NCBI GenBank assembly: GCA_900545735.1
Contig: URAC01000021.1
Location: 1 to 13,762, forward strand
Reading direction: 5' to 3'
DNA length: 13,762 nt
Source: an uncultured Bacillota bacterium
Lineage (GTDB): Bacteria > Bacillota > Clostridia > Christensenellales > UBA1242
This document shows positions 1-6,194 of this stretch, piece by piece. Both the position numbers and the translations under genes were made by a program. The number at the start of each line of letters is the position of its first letter. The first letter of the stretch is position 1. A model generated the notes under the pieces. That model was given only the letters and a program-made list of their open reading frames with translations. It was not told the origin of the DNA and ran no database searches.

Positions 1-55
1 CCTCTGTTCAATTCCGGTCGCCTTTTCGCTGCTCGCTCAAATTCTCCCATTTTCA
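1..55. repeat. 55-bp direct repeat, copy 1
   Basis: This 55-base stretch recurs perfectly at 210-264, in the same orientation and 209 bp away. It begins exactly at the window edge, so the full element may extend leftwards. About half its bases are G or C, well above the AT-rich genes that follow. After base 55 the copies diverge: here the sequence continues CAGAAAATCG, while the second copy continues AAGTTAAAAT. It contains a tRNA T-loop-like word, TTCAATTCCGGTCGCC. On the minus strand it can be read as a basic peptide, MGEFERAAKRRPELNR, but I do not regard that as a demonstrated gene. Confidence 0.9.
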
Positions 56-77
56 CAGAAAATCGCATTCGCTTCTT

Positions 78-90
78 CGCCCACTGGGCG
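78..90. repeat. Short palindrome CGCCC-act-GGGCG
   Basis: A five-base-pair perfect inverted repeat with a three-base loop, just right of repeat copy 1. A second small palindrome, CCC-gtc-GGG, follows at 105-113 inside the tRNA-like tail. It belongs to the palindrome-rich, relatively GC-rich block at 1-264. This is a structural observation only. Confidence 0.55.
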
Positions 91-103
91 CGCTCTGCTC
101 TTT

Positions 104-120
104 TCCCGTCGGGATCACCA
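104..120 (+). pseudogene. tRNA 3'-end-like remnant ending in CCA
   Basis: TCCCGTCGGGATCACCA reads like the last part of a tRNA gene: the 3' strand of a T stem (CCCGT), a 3' acceptor strand (CGGGATC), a discriminator A and encoded CCA. Three bases later an intrinsic terminator begins, the usual layout after a tRNA gene. However, the T loop and everything 5' of it are replaced by repeat-type sequence; the bases before it (GCTCTTT) do not form a TTCGA-type loop. I infer a tRNA gene whose body was lost or separated by the repeat, or a repeat family carrying a tRNA 3' end. Chance resemblance is not excluded. Confidence 0.4.
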
Positions 121-123
121 GAC

Positions 124-150
124 AAACACACCTTATGGGTGTGTTTTTTT
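124..150 (+). terminator. Rho-independent terminator after tRNA-like remnant
   Basis: AAACACACC (124-132) pairs with GGTGTGTTT (138-146) across a five-base loop and is followed by further T residues to 150. It would end transcripts coming from the left, presumably the gene whose 3' end is imitated at 104-120. Confidence 0.75.
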
Positions 151-168
151 AACTCTTCTTTCGGAATT

Positions 169-202
169 CGAACCCAAGGGTTCGCTCCGCAAACAAGTTT
201 GC
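169..202. repeat. Two adjacent palindromes with AA centres
   Basis: CGAACCC-aa-GGGTTCG (169-184) and GCAAAC-aa-GTTTGC (189-202) lie side by side, each a perfect inverted repeat around a central AA. Such modular small palindromes are typical of REP/MITE-like intergenic repeats. Their arrangement directly left of repeat copy 2 suggests they are part of it. Whether they fold in RNA or matter only as DNA is not determinable here. Confidence 0.6.
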
Positions 203-209
203 TTTCTCG

Positions 210-264
210 CCTCTGTTCAATTCCGGTCGCCTTTTCGCTGCTCGCTCAAATTCTCCCATTTTCA
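210..264. repeat. 55-bp direct repeat, copy 2
   Basis: Perfect second copy of bases 1-55. It ends 13 bp before the -35 box of the tRNA-Ser promoter. To its left (149-209) lie two short palindromes and a tRNA T-arm-like word read in antisense (GAATTCGAACCC). These probably belong to the same element, but the left flank of copy 1 is outside the window, so this cannot be confirmed. On the minus strand a 36-codon frame runs from an ATG at 259 to a TAA at 149. It has no evident ribosome site and is most likely a passenger of the repeat. Confidence 0.9.
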
Positions 265-277
265 AAGTTAAAATCTC

Positions 278-306
278 TTGCAATTCAGGTTGGGTTGTGA
301 TATAAT
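278..306 (+). promoter_or_regulatory. Sigma-A promoter of tRNA-Ser
   Basis: TTGCAA (278-283), a 17-bp spacer, and a perfect TATAAT (301-306) preceded by TGA, i.e. an extended -10. The predicted start near 313 lies about 24 bp before the mature tRNA, so a short 5' leader would be removed by RNase P. Confidence 0.85.
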
Positions 307-336
307 TTGCGTGTTTTAGGGCGCTATAGCCATTGT

Positions 337-426
337 GCAGAGATGGTCGAGCGGTTTAAGGCACATGCTTGGAAAGCGTGCGAACTGTAACAGGTTCCGG
401 AGGTTCGAATCCTCTTCTCTGCGCCA
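337..426 (+). tRNA. tRNA-Ser(GGA), CCA encoded
   Basis: This is a complete class II tRNA. Acceptor GCAGAGA (337-343) pairs with TCTCTGC (416-422), followed by discriminator G423, as usual for serine, and encoded CCA to 426. The anticodon arm is CATGC-TTGGAAA-GCGTG, giving anticodon GGA, which reads TCC and TCT serine codons. A long variable arm able to form a stem (GAACTG...CAGGTTC) and a T arm with the standard TTCGAAT loop follow. It has its own promoter and terminator, so it is probably transcribed alone. It appears intact and functional. Confidence 0.96.
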
Positions 427-437
427 AATACTTGCGA

Positions 438-462
438 CGGAAGGTATTGCCTTTCGTTTTTT
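438..462 (+). terminator. Terminator of tRNA-Ser
   Basis: CGGAAGG (438-444) pairs with CCTTTCG (450-456, one G-T pair) over loop TATTG, followed by six T residues. It starts 12 bp after the CCA end of the tRNA. Confidence 0.88.
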
Positions 463-606
463 ATACATCAAAATAGCAAATGCTTGCGATCTTGCAATTT
501 ATTAATTAAATGTTTTAACAATTATTTTCGCGACAGCATATCAATTATTAATTTGTATAAAAAATTTAATGCTTTTCTATATTTATCTTGCTATTAAAAT
601 AAAAAT

Positions 607-632
607 AAGGCTCAGATTGAACTGAGTTTTTT
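607..632 (+). terminator. Terminator-like hairpin upstream of xfp
   Basis: CTCAG (611-615) pairs with CTGAG (622-626), extendable by A-T and G-T pairs to about nine, followed by six T residues. No gene ends just before it. Between the tRNA terminator and this hairpin (463-606) I see only AT-rich sequence and no credible ORF. It may stop leftover tRNA read-through, end a small RNA, or act in a longer xfp leader. A weak promoter-like pair, TTAACA (515-520) and TATCAA (539-544), would be needed for the last two options. Confidence 0.55.
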
Positions 633-640
633 ATTTTATT

Positions 641-667
641 TTGAAAAATTATTTATTGTGATATACT
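641..667 (+). promoter_or_regulatory. Likely promoter of xfp
   Basis: TATACT (662-667) is preceded by TGA, an extended -10. The best -35 is TTGAAA (641-646) with a short 15-bp spacer. Predicted initiation near 674 falls right at the ribosome site AAGGAG (675-680), giving a leader of only about 12 nt. A promoter upstream of the 607-632 hairpin is the alternative. Confidence 0.6.
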
Positions 668-685
668 AAAATTTAAGGAGAAAAA

Positions 686-3037
686 ATGAAAGACAAATTT
701 TCAAGTTTGCAGTATTTTGAAAAATTAAATAAATATTGGGACGCAGCAAATTATTTGTCAGTTGCACAATTATATTTGCTTGACAATCCTTTGCTTAGAG
801 AACACGAACTCTGTTTGAAAGATGTTAAACAAAAATTGGTTGGACATTGGGGAACAGCTCCTGGGCAAAACTTTATCTACGCACATTGTAATAGAATAAT
901 AAATAAATTTGATTTGGATATGATTTTGATTTCAGGTCCAGGCCACGGAGGCAATTTTTTAACAGCCAATAGTTATCTAGAAGGCGTTTATTCAAAAGTT
1001 TATCCTGAAATTTCTCAAGATAAAAAGGGAATGACAAAACTTTGCAAACAATTTTCATTCCCTGGCGGAATCGGTTCGCATTGCGTTCCTGAAACTCCAG
1101 GCTCCATTCACGAAGGCGGCGAATTAGGTTATTCTCTAGCACACGCCTTTGGCGCAGTTTTAGACAATCCAAATTTAATTGCTGCAACTATTGTTGGAGA
1201 TGGCGAAGCAGAAACAGGTCCGCTTGCAACATCTTGGTTTGGCAATAAATTTATCAACCCAAAAACCGATGGAATTGTGCTTCCAATTTTGCACTTAAAT
1301 GGATATAAGATTTCCAATCCAACCGTTCTATCCAGGCTTTCAAACAAGGAATTAAAACACCTATTTGATGGTTATGGTTATAAGCCATATTTCGTTGAAG
1401 GTTCAGATAAGATGCAAATGCATAAATTGATGGCAGCGGCTATGGACAAGTGTGTTGAAGACATCAAAAATATTAAAAACTCAACAAAAAATCCTAGTTC
1501 AATAAAATATCCTATGATAATATTAAGAACTCCAAAAGGTTGGACGGGTCCAAAAGTTGTTGATAAGAAGCAAGTTGAAGGCACTTTTAGAGCACATCAA
1601 ATTCCTCTTCCTATCAACAATGAAGAAGATTTGGCTGAACTTAAAAATTGGCTATTAAGTTATCACCCTGAAGAACTTTTTGACAAAAATTATAAATTAT
1701 TGCCAGAAATTAGCGAAATTTTGCCTAAAGGAAACAAAAGATTGACGGCATCGCCTTATGCCAATGGCGGTGGTATGTTGAAAGAATTAAAAACTCCATC
1801 TATTGAAAAATATGCTGTTAAATTTGAGGAACACGGCACAGTTAAAGCACAAGATATGTTGGTTCTTGGCGAATATATAAGAGATTTGTTTGTTTTAAAT
1901 GCCAAGAGCAAAAACTATAGAATATTTAGCCCAGATGAAGCGATGAGTAATAGGCTCAGCAAAGTTTTTGAAGTTGAAAAGCGTGCGTTTGATTGTAAGA
2001 TTTTTAATGGCGATGAAAATCTTTCAAACACAGGCAGAGTTCACGATTCCTTTTTGTCTGAACATCTTTGCGAAGGAATGTTGGAAGGCTATATACTTAC
2101 TGGCAGACACGGAATGTTTGATAGCTATGAAGCGTTTATTCGTGTTGTTGACAGTATGGTTGCCCAACACGCTAAATGGCTCAAGGTTTGTAACGAAATA
2201 GAATGGAGAAAGCCAATTTCTTCGCTAAATTTGATTTTAACAAGCAATGTTTGGCAACAGGACCACAACGGATTTACACATCAAGACCCAGGCTTTTTGG
2301 ACCATATTGTTAGCAAAAAAGCTGATGTTGTCAGAGCATATTTGCCGGCAGATGCAAACTGTTTGTTGTCCTGCTATGACCATTGTGCAAAAAGCAAAAA
2401 TTATGTTAATGTGATTGTTGCATCAAAGCACCCAAGATATCAATGGCTAAATATGGACGAAGCAAAACAACACTGCGCGCAAGGTGTCAGCGAATGGAAA
2501 TGGGCTGGAATGAACGACACAAAAAATCCCGATATAGTTGTTGCATCTTGTGGAGATACAGCGACAGTTGAAGCACTTGCAACTGTAACATTAATGAAAA
2601 AATTATTGCCTTCATTGAATGTTAAATTTATAAATGTTGTTGATTTAATGAAACTTGTTTCAAACAAGGCTCACCCACACGGATTGACAGACAATGAGTA
2701 TGATAAACTTTTCACAAAAGATAAGCCAATTATATTTAATTTCCACGGCTATCCACAATTAATTCATCAATTAACTTATAATAGAAAAAATAGAAATTTG
2801 CACGTTTCAGGATATCAAGAAGAAGGCACAATAACAACTTCATTTGATATGTGTGCATTGAATAAAACGGATAGATATAATCTTTTGTTAAAAGCAATAA
2901 AATACTTGAATTTGGGAAAAGCAGAACGCGACAAAATTACAAGATTTGCTAAAACCAAATTAAAACAAAATCAAGAATATATTCGCAAGTATGGCGTTGA
3001 TATGCCAGAAATTGCAAATTGGAGTTGGAATAAATAA
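686..3037 (+). CDS. xfp: Xylulose-5-P/fructose-6-P phosphoketolase
   Basis: This thiamine-diphosphate enzyme cleaves xylulose 5-phosphate (and, in many family members, fructose 6-phosphate) with phosphate. The products are acetyl phosphate plus glyceraldehyde 3-phosphate or erythrose 4-phosphate. It acts in the cytosol in a fermentative pentose route. At 783 aa it has the usual family length. Visible signatures are GPGHGG (84-89), a histidine/glycine-rich block at 131-154 containing EGGELGYS, the cofactor motif GDGEAETGP (171-179), HLNGYKISNPT (203-213), TPKGWTGPK (282-290), and QDHNGFTHQDPG (525-536) in the second half. The start is decided by AAGGAG five bases before ATG. It is monocistronic, with its own promoter and terminator. 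No acetate kinase or phosphotransacetylase lies in the window. Whether it prefers C5 or also uses C6 sugars cannot be read from the sequence. Confidence 0.97.
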   Translation: MKDKFSSLQYFEKLNKYWDAANYLSVAQLYLLDNPLLREHELCLKDVKQKLVGHWGTAPGQNFIYAHCNRIINKFDLDMILISGPGHGGNFLTANSYLEGVYSKVYPEISQDKKGMTKLCKQFSFPGGIGSHCVPETPGSIHEGGELGYSLAHAFGAVLDNPNLIAATIVGDGEAETGPLATSWFGNKFINPKTDGIVLPILHLNGYKISNPTVLSRLSNKELKHLFDGYGYKPYFVEGSDKMQMHKLMAAAMDKCVEDIKNIKNSTKNPSSIKYPMIILRTPKGWTGPKVVDKKQVEGTFRAHQIPLPINNEEDLAELKNWLLSYHPEELFDKNYKLLPEISEILPKGNKRLTASPYANGGGMLKELKTPSIEKYAVKFEEHGTVKAQDMLVLGEYIRDLFVLNAKSKNYRIFSPDEAMSNRLSKVFEVEKRAFDCKIFNGDENLSNTGRVHDSFLSEHLCEGMLEGYILTGRHGMFDSYEAFIRVVDSMVAQHAKWLKVCNEIEWRKPISSLNLILTSNVWQQDHNGFTHQDPGFLDHIVSKKADVVRAYLPADANCLLSCYDHCAKSKNYVNVIVASKHPRYQWLNMDEAKQHCAQGVSEWKWAGMNDTKNPDIVVASCGDTATVEALATVTLMKKLLPSLNVKFINVVDLMKLVSNKAHPHGLTDNEYDKLFTKDKPIIFNFHGYPQLIHQLTYNRKNRNLHVSGYQEEGTITTSFDMCALNKTDRYNLLLKAIKYLNLGKAERDKITRFAKTKLKQNQEYIRKYGVDMPEIANWSWNK

Positions 3038-3062
3038 AGGCGTTGAAATCAACGCCTTTTTT
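3036..3062. terminator. Bidirectional terminator, xfp / TasA-like gene
   Basis: AAAGGCGTTG (3036-3045) and CAACGCCTTT (3050-3059) form a ten-pair stem with loop AAAT, overlapping the xfp stop and followed by T residues. It sits between convergent genes. Read leftwards its T tract is interrupted, so it should be stronger for xfp. Confidence 0.85.
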
Positions 3063-3065
3063 ATT

Positions 3066-3821
3066 TTATGCTAAATGCCAATTTTCTACTGCTGAATATT
3101 GAATTGCTTCAATGAATAATTCAATTTTAACTGAAGATGCTGGCAACTCTTCGATTGGCTCTCCATCAACGATTGTGCAAGTAACTAAATCATTATTTAA
3201 TGTGTCGCCTTTAAACAAGTAAATTTCTTGTTGGGTTTCAACGCTATCGTCATATCCTATTTCAATTAATCTTTCTGACAATGAAGTTGAGCCAACTGAA
3301 ACAAAATAATGATAGTTGTCTGCTATATTAAATTCCCAATTCTCTGCAAATTCTAATGTTCCGCTAGCAAACAATTTATTTGCTCCGTTCAAAAATTCAC
3401 CTATCTCACTTGGTGTTTGATATTTTACAGGATTTTCTGAATCAGATAAATCTGTGATAACTAATTTTGCACGCAACGCAAAAGTTGCTGTGTTTTCTTT
3501 TGGAGATAATTTTGGATTGGCAATAGGAATAACTGTTCCTGGCATTATGTTTGTTAATGTCAAATTTTGAAGTTCACCTTCATCAATCAATGAATTTCCA
3601 TTTTCATCTTTCAAATATAAAAGATTGCCCACCGTATTAGAATCAGATGACGCATTAACATTTTTGTAGTCAATAGAAATGCCGCTCGCAAAATTCAAAT
3701 AGCCAGTTACATTCCTTCTGCTAGACAAATAAGCAACTGTTGTTGTTAGTGCAATTAACAATGCTAGCAACAAAACTATGCCAACAATTAAAATAACTTT
3801 TTTGGAAGAAGAAGTTTTCAT
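3066..3821 (-). CDS. TasA/camelysin-like exported protein
   Basis: This is a 251-aa exported or membrane-anchored protein. Residues 1-8 are basic, 9-31 form one strongly hydrophobic segment, and the transition TTTVAYLSSRRN resembles the AY(F/L)S-type boundary of SipW-dependent signal peptides. The rest is a beta-rich, soluble-looking domain with few cysteines. Features reminiscent of the TasA/CalY (camelysin) family are the stretch after the signal (GYLNFASGISIDY), a central MPG followed by a segment ending ALRAKLVIT (93-123), and the C-terminal EAIQYSAVENW (238-248). Family members form fibres or modify the cell surface. That role here is inference, because no sipW, tapA or sortase gene is nearby. 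The start has AGGGGG five bases upstream and a strong promoter; the gene stands alone, divergent from the cardiolipin synthase gene. Confidence 0.55.
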   Translation of the reverse strand: MKTSSSKKVILIVGIVLLLALLIALTTTVAYLSSRRNVTGYLNFASGISIDYKNVNASSDSNTVGNLLYLKDENGNSLIDEGELQNLTLTNIMPGTVIPIANPKLSPKENTATFALRAKLVITDLSDSENPVKYQTPSEIGEFLNGANKLFASGTLEFAENWEFNIADNYHYFVSVGSTSLSERLIEIGYDDSVETQQEIYLFKGDTLNNDLVTCTIVDGEPIEELPASSVKIELFIEAIQYSAVENWHLA

Positions 3822-3844
3822 ATTGCCCCCTTTTTACTAAAAGT

Positions 3845-3873
3845 AATATATCATAAAAATTAAGTTTTATCAA
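3845..3873 (-). promoter_or_regulatory. Promoter of TasA-like gene
   Basis: On the minus strand, TTGATA (3873-3868), a 17-bp spacer and TATATT (3850-3845) preceded by TGA. The predicted start near 3838 gives a leader of about 16 nt containing the AGGGGG ribosome site. Its -35 box is only 5 bp from that of the divergent cls promoter. Confidence 0.78.
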
Positions 3874-3878
3874 ATATA

Positions 3879-3909
3879 TTGACATTATTATAAATTTTAT
3901 TTGTAAAAT
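3879..3909 (+). promoter_or_regulatory. Probable promoter of cls
   Basis: A perfect TTGACA (3879-3884) is followed by TGTAAA at 17 bp (3902-3907) or TAAAAT at 19 bp (3904-3909). It lies back to back with the promoter of the TasA-like gene, so a regulator binding between them could affect both. The -10 assignment is less certain than the -35. Confidence 0.55.
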
Positions 3910-3944
3910 CAATTTTAATTGGTTAATATATGTTTGAGGTAAAA

Positions 3945-5411
3945 TTGAACGTTTTAGGCATAATATTTTTTGTTGTATTTTGTTTAAATATCCTTTGCGT
4001 GCTTGCAATGATTTTTGTCGAGCGTAAAAAACCTCAAATCATTGTATCTTGGCTGATTGTTTTAACATTTTTCCCAATTCTTGGCTTCCTTCTTTACATT
4101 TTAATTGGAAGTGGACTCAGTTATAAAACAAAAAGAATGTTAAAGAAGAAAAGGCTTTATCAAAAAGAGTATGATGAATTTATAACAAAACAAAAAGAAA
4201 CTTTGCAAGAAAGAAAATATAAATCTAGAGAAGAAAAAAATTATTCAGACTTGTTGATGTTCAATTTAAACAATTCAAAAAGTGCATATTATGAGCACAA
4301 TAATATTCGAATTTTCACAAACGGAAAAGACAAAATTAACGCTTTAAAGAAAGATTTAAAAAATGCAAAACATTCTATAAATTTGCTTTATTATATTTTT
4401 GCAAACGATGAAGTTGGCAATGAAATAATGGACATCTTAATTCAAAAAGCACAACAAGGCGTTAAAGTAAAACTTTTATATGACTCCGTTGGGTGTCTAA
4501 AAACAAAAAGAAGTTTTTATAAAAAACTTGTAAAAGCAGGCGGAGAAGTTGCAGAATTTTTCCCTCCACTTTTTGGAATAAGGCTGTTTAATTTGAAAAT
4601 GAACTATCGCAATCACAGAAAAATTGTTATTATTGATGGAAAAATTGCCTATACTGGCGGAATTAATATTCGTGATGACCATATGAGTAAAAACAAAAAA
4701 TTATCTCCTTGGCGCGATACGCACATAAGAATAACAGGAGATGCTGTTTACGGCTTCCAAAGTGCGTTTTTTAACGATTGGCGCTATTGTAAAAAATATG
4801 GCAGCAATTTCCAAAAACTTTTGGAAGAAGGCTATTTCACTTCAACTAGAAACACAGGCAAAACTGGCGTTCAAGTTATAACGAGTGGCCCTGAATCTGA
4901 TGAGCAATCAATCAAAGCATCACTTTTAAAAATGATTTTATCCGCTAAAGAAAACATATATATTCAAACGCCATATTTTATCCCAGACGAAGTTATGCTT
5001 AGTGCATTGAATGTTGCAAGTATGAGTGGGGTTAAAATTCATTTGATGATTCCTGCAATCCCAGATAAAAAATTTGTGTATATGGCAACTCTATCCTATG
5101 TTAAAGAACTCTTAAATTATGGCCCAAATGTTAACATATATTTATATAACGGCTTTATCCATTCAAAAGTTGTAATTATTGATAATAAAGTTGCATCTAT
5201 TGGAACTTGTAATTTTGATAATCGCTCTTTTGCCTTAAATTTTGAAATAAACGCCTTTTTATATGGTGAAGAAATTGCAAATCAAAATGTTACAATTTTT
5301 GAAAACGATATTAAAAATTGTAAGAAAATTGATAAATTATATTTCAAACGCAAGCCGTGGTATTCCAAAATGGCACAAGCATTTTTCAGATTATTCTCAC
5401 CATTATTATAA
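3945..5411 (+). CDS. cls: Cardiolipin synthase, PLD family
   Basis: This membrane enzyme joins two phosphatidylglycerols into cardiolipin and glycerol. Two N-terminal membrane segments (about 8-30 and 38-60, numbered from the upstream ATG) precede two phospholipase-D modules. Each carries the HxKxxxxD catalytic motif: H229-K231-D236 in NHRKIVIIDG and H411-K413-D418 in HSKVVIIDNK. The length of about 490 aa and the order match bacterial Cls. The frame opens with ATG at 3930, but that ATG has no ribosome site. A TTG at 3945 has GAGG (3936-3939) five bases before it, so I place the start there (488 aa); the ATG would add only MFEVK before the hydrophobic segment. It is monocistronic, divergent from the TasA-like gene and ends in a shared terminator. 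Function is confident; the exact start is not. Confidence 0.93.
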   Translation: MNVLGIIFFVVFCLNILCVLAMIFVERKKPQIIVSWLIVLTFFPILGFLLYILIGSGLSYKTKRMLKKKRLYQKEYDEFITKQKETLQERKYKSREEKNYSDLLMFNLNNSKSAYYEHNNIRIFTNGKDKINALKKDLKNAKHSINLLYYIFANDEVGNEIMDILIQKAQQGVKVKLLYDSVGCLKTKRSFYKKLVKAGGEVAEFFPPLFGIRLFNLKMNYRNHRKIVIIDGKIAYTGGINIRDDHMSKNKKLSPWRDTHIRITGDAVYGFQSAFFNDWRYCKKYGSNFQKLLEEGYFTSTRNTGKTGVQVITSGPESDEQSIKASLLKMILSAKENIYIQTPYFIPDEVMLSALNVASMSGVKIHLMIPAIPDKKFVYMATLSYVKELLNYGPNVNIYLYNGFIHSKVVIIDNKVASIGTCNFDNRSFALNFEINAFLYGEEIANQNVTIFENDIKNCKKIDKLYFKRKPWYSKMAQAFFRLFSPLL

Positions 5412-5437
5412 AAAGCCAAGTTTTAAACTTGGCTTTT
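5411..5437. terminator. Bidirectional terminator, cls / zinc-ribbon gene
   Basis: AAAAGCCAAG (5411-5420) pairs with CTTGGCTTTT (5428-5437), extendable inward by two T-A pairs. T tracts lie on both strands. It touches the cls stop codon and lies 3 bp from the stop of the convergent gene at 5440. Confidence 0.88.
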
Positions 5438-5439
5438 AT

Positions 5440-6141
5440 TTAATTTACATTATAGATTATTCTATGGCAATTATCACATTCTAAATAGCCTTGGCTTTTA
5501 ACTTTGTCAACTTCGACTGATGAAAGTTCTAGCATACAAACTCCGCAAGACCTGCCAGAAAGTGGTGCAAAAACAGGGAATATTTTATCTTGCCTATGCT
5601 GCTTATATTTAGCAAGCAATTTTGCATCAATATCTTTTTCCATTGCGGCAAGTTCGCTTTTTATTTTTTCTATCTCAGGTTGTTTTGAGGCTGCAAGGTC
5701 GTCATATTTCTTTTTATTATCAGTATATTTTGCTTTTGCCATTCCATAGTTTTTCTTTGCAACATCAAATTCGTTTAAAGCAACATTTAATTTTTCTGCA
5801 ATTTGTAAAATTTTCTTTTCCAAAATGTTCAAATTATTAAGAAGTGTGTTGACATTTTTTGTTACGCTTTCAAAATCGCTATCATTTAATTTGGATAAAT
5901 CTTTGTTTGATAATTTATCAATATTAGCATTATTTTCATTGAATGATTTATTTAATGCATTGAATTCTTTTAAAATTTGAGCAGCCTGATTTTCTAATTG
6001 AGAAGATTTTTCTTGCGCTTTTTTAACAACTGCTATCATATCTTGATAATTCTTTTTAAATTCGCTTTTAGCAAGTTGATTCTCAATTTTATAAAGTTCT
6101 GCATCTTTTTTTTGATATTCTATAATTTTTGATATGTCCAT
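5440..6141 (-). CDS. Coiled-coil protein with C4 zinc ribbon (COG1579-like)
   Basis: This 233-aa protein is made of long charged helices, predicted coiled coil over about residues 5-175, followed by a compact zinc ribbon. Four cysteines in two CxxC pairs (C199/C202 and C222/C225) should bind one zinc. The organisation matches the COG1579 / HP0958-type family, whose members have been proposed to bind nucleic acid or act as chaperones (known for a few relatives, not general). No membrane segment is present. In many Bacillota a gene of this family lies close to rpoD, and here it directly follows rpoD after 53 bp. That gap holds its own promoter, so it can be made independently. AAAAGGA precedes the ATG. 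The precise role is unknown. Confidence 0.8.
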   Translation of the reverse strand: MDISKIIEYQKKDAELYKIENQLAKSEFKKNYQDMIAVVKKAQEKSSQLENQAAQILKEFNALNKSFNENNANIDKLSNKDLSKLNDSDFESVTKNVNTLLNNLNILEKKILQIAEKLNVALNEFDVAKKNYGMAKAKYTDNKKKYDDLAASKQPEIEKIKSELAAMEKDIDAKLLAKYKQHRQDKIFPVFAPLSGRSCGVCMLELSSVEVDKVKSQGYLECDNCHRIIYNVN

Positions 6142-6158
6142 AATTTTTCCTTTTGAAA

Positions 6159-6187
6159 TTTATATCATATATTTAATAATTTTTCAA
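6159..6187 (-). promoter_or_regulatory. Promoter of zinc-ribbon gene, after rpoD
   Basis: On the minus strand, TTGAAA (6187-6182), a 17-bp spacer and TATAAA (6164-6159) preceded by TGA. It starts 8 bp past the rpoD stop. Predicted initiation near 6152 coincides with the AAAAGGA ribosome site, implying a leader of about 12 nt. No terminator separates it from rpoD, so read-through is also possible. Confidence 0.75.
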
Positions 6188-6194
6188 ATTTTTT

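Noticed and set aside
149..259. 36-codon minus-strand ORF as a real gene
   Set aside because: No ribosome site or promoter is seen. It lies wholly in repeat and palindrome sequence, so it is described with the repeat instead.
1..264. CRISPR array
   Set aside because: There are only two repeat units, 209 bp apart and 55 bp long, no regularly spaced spacers and no cas genes nearby.
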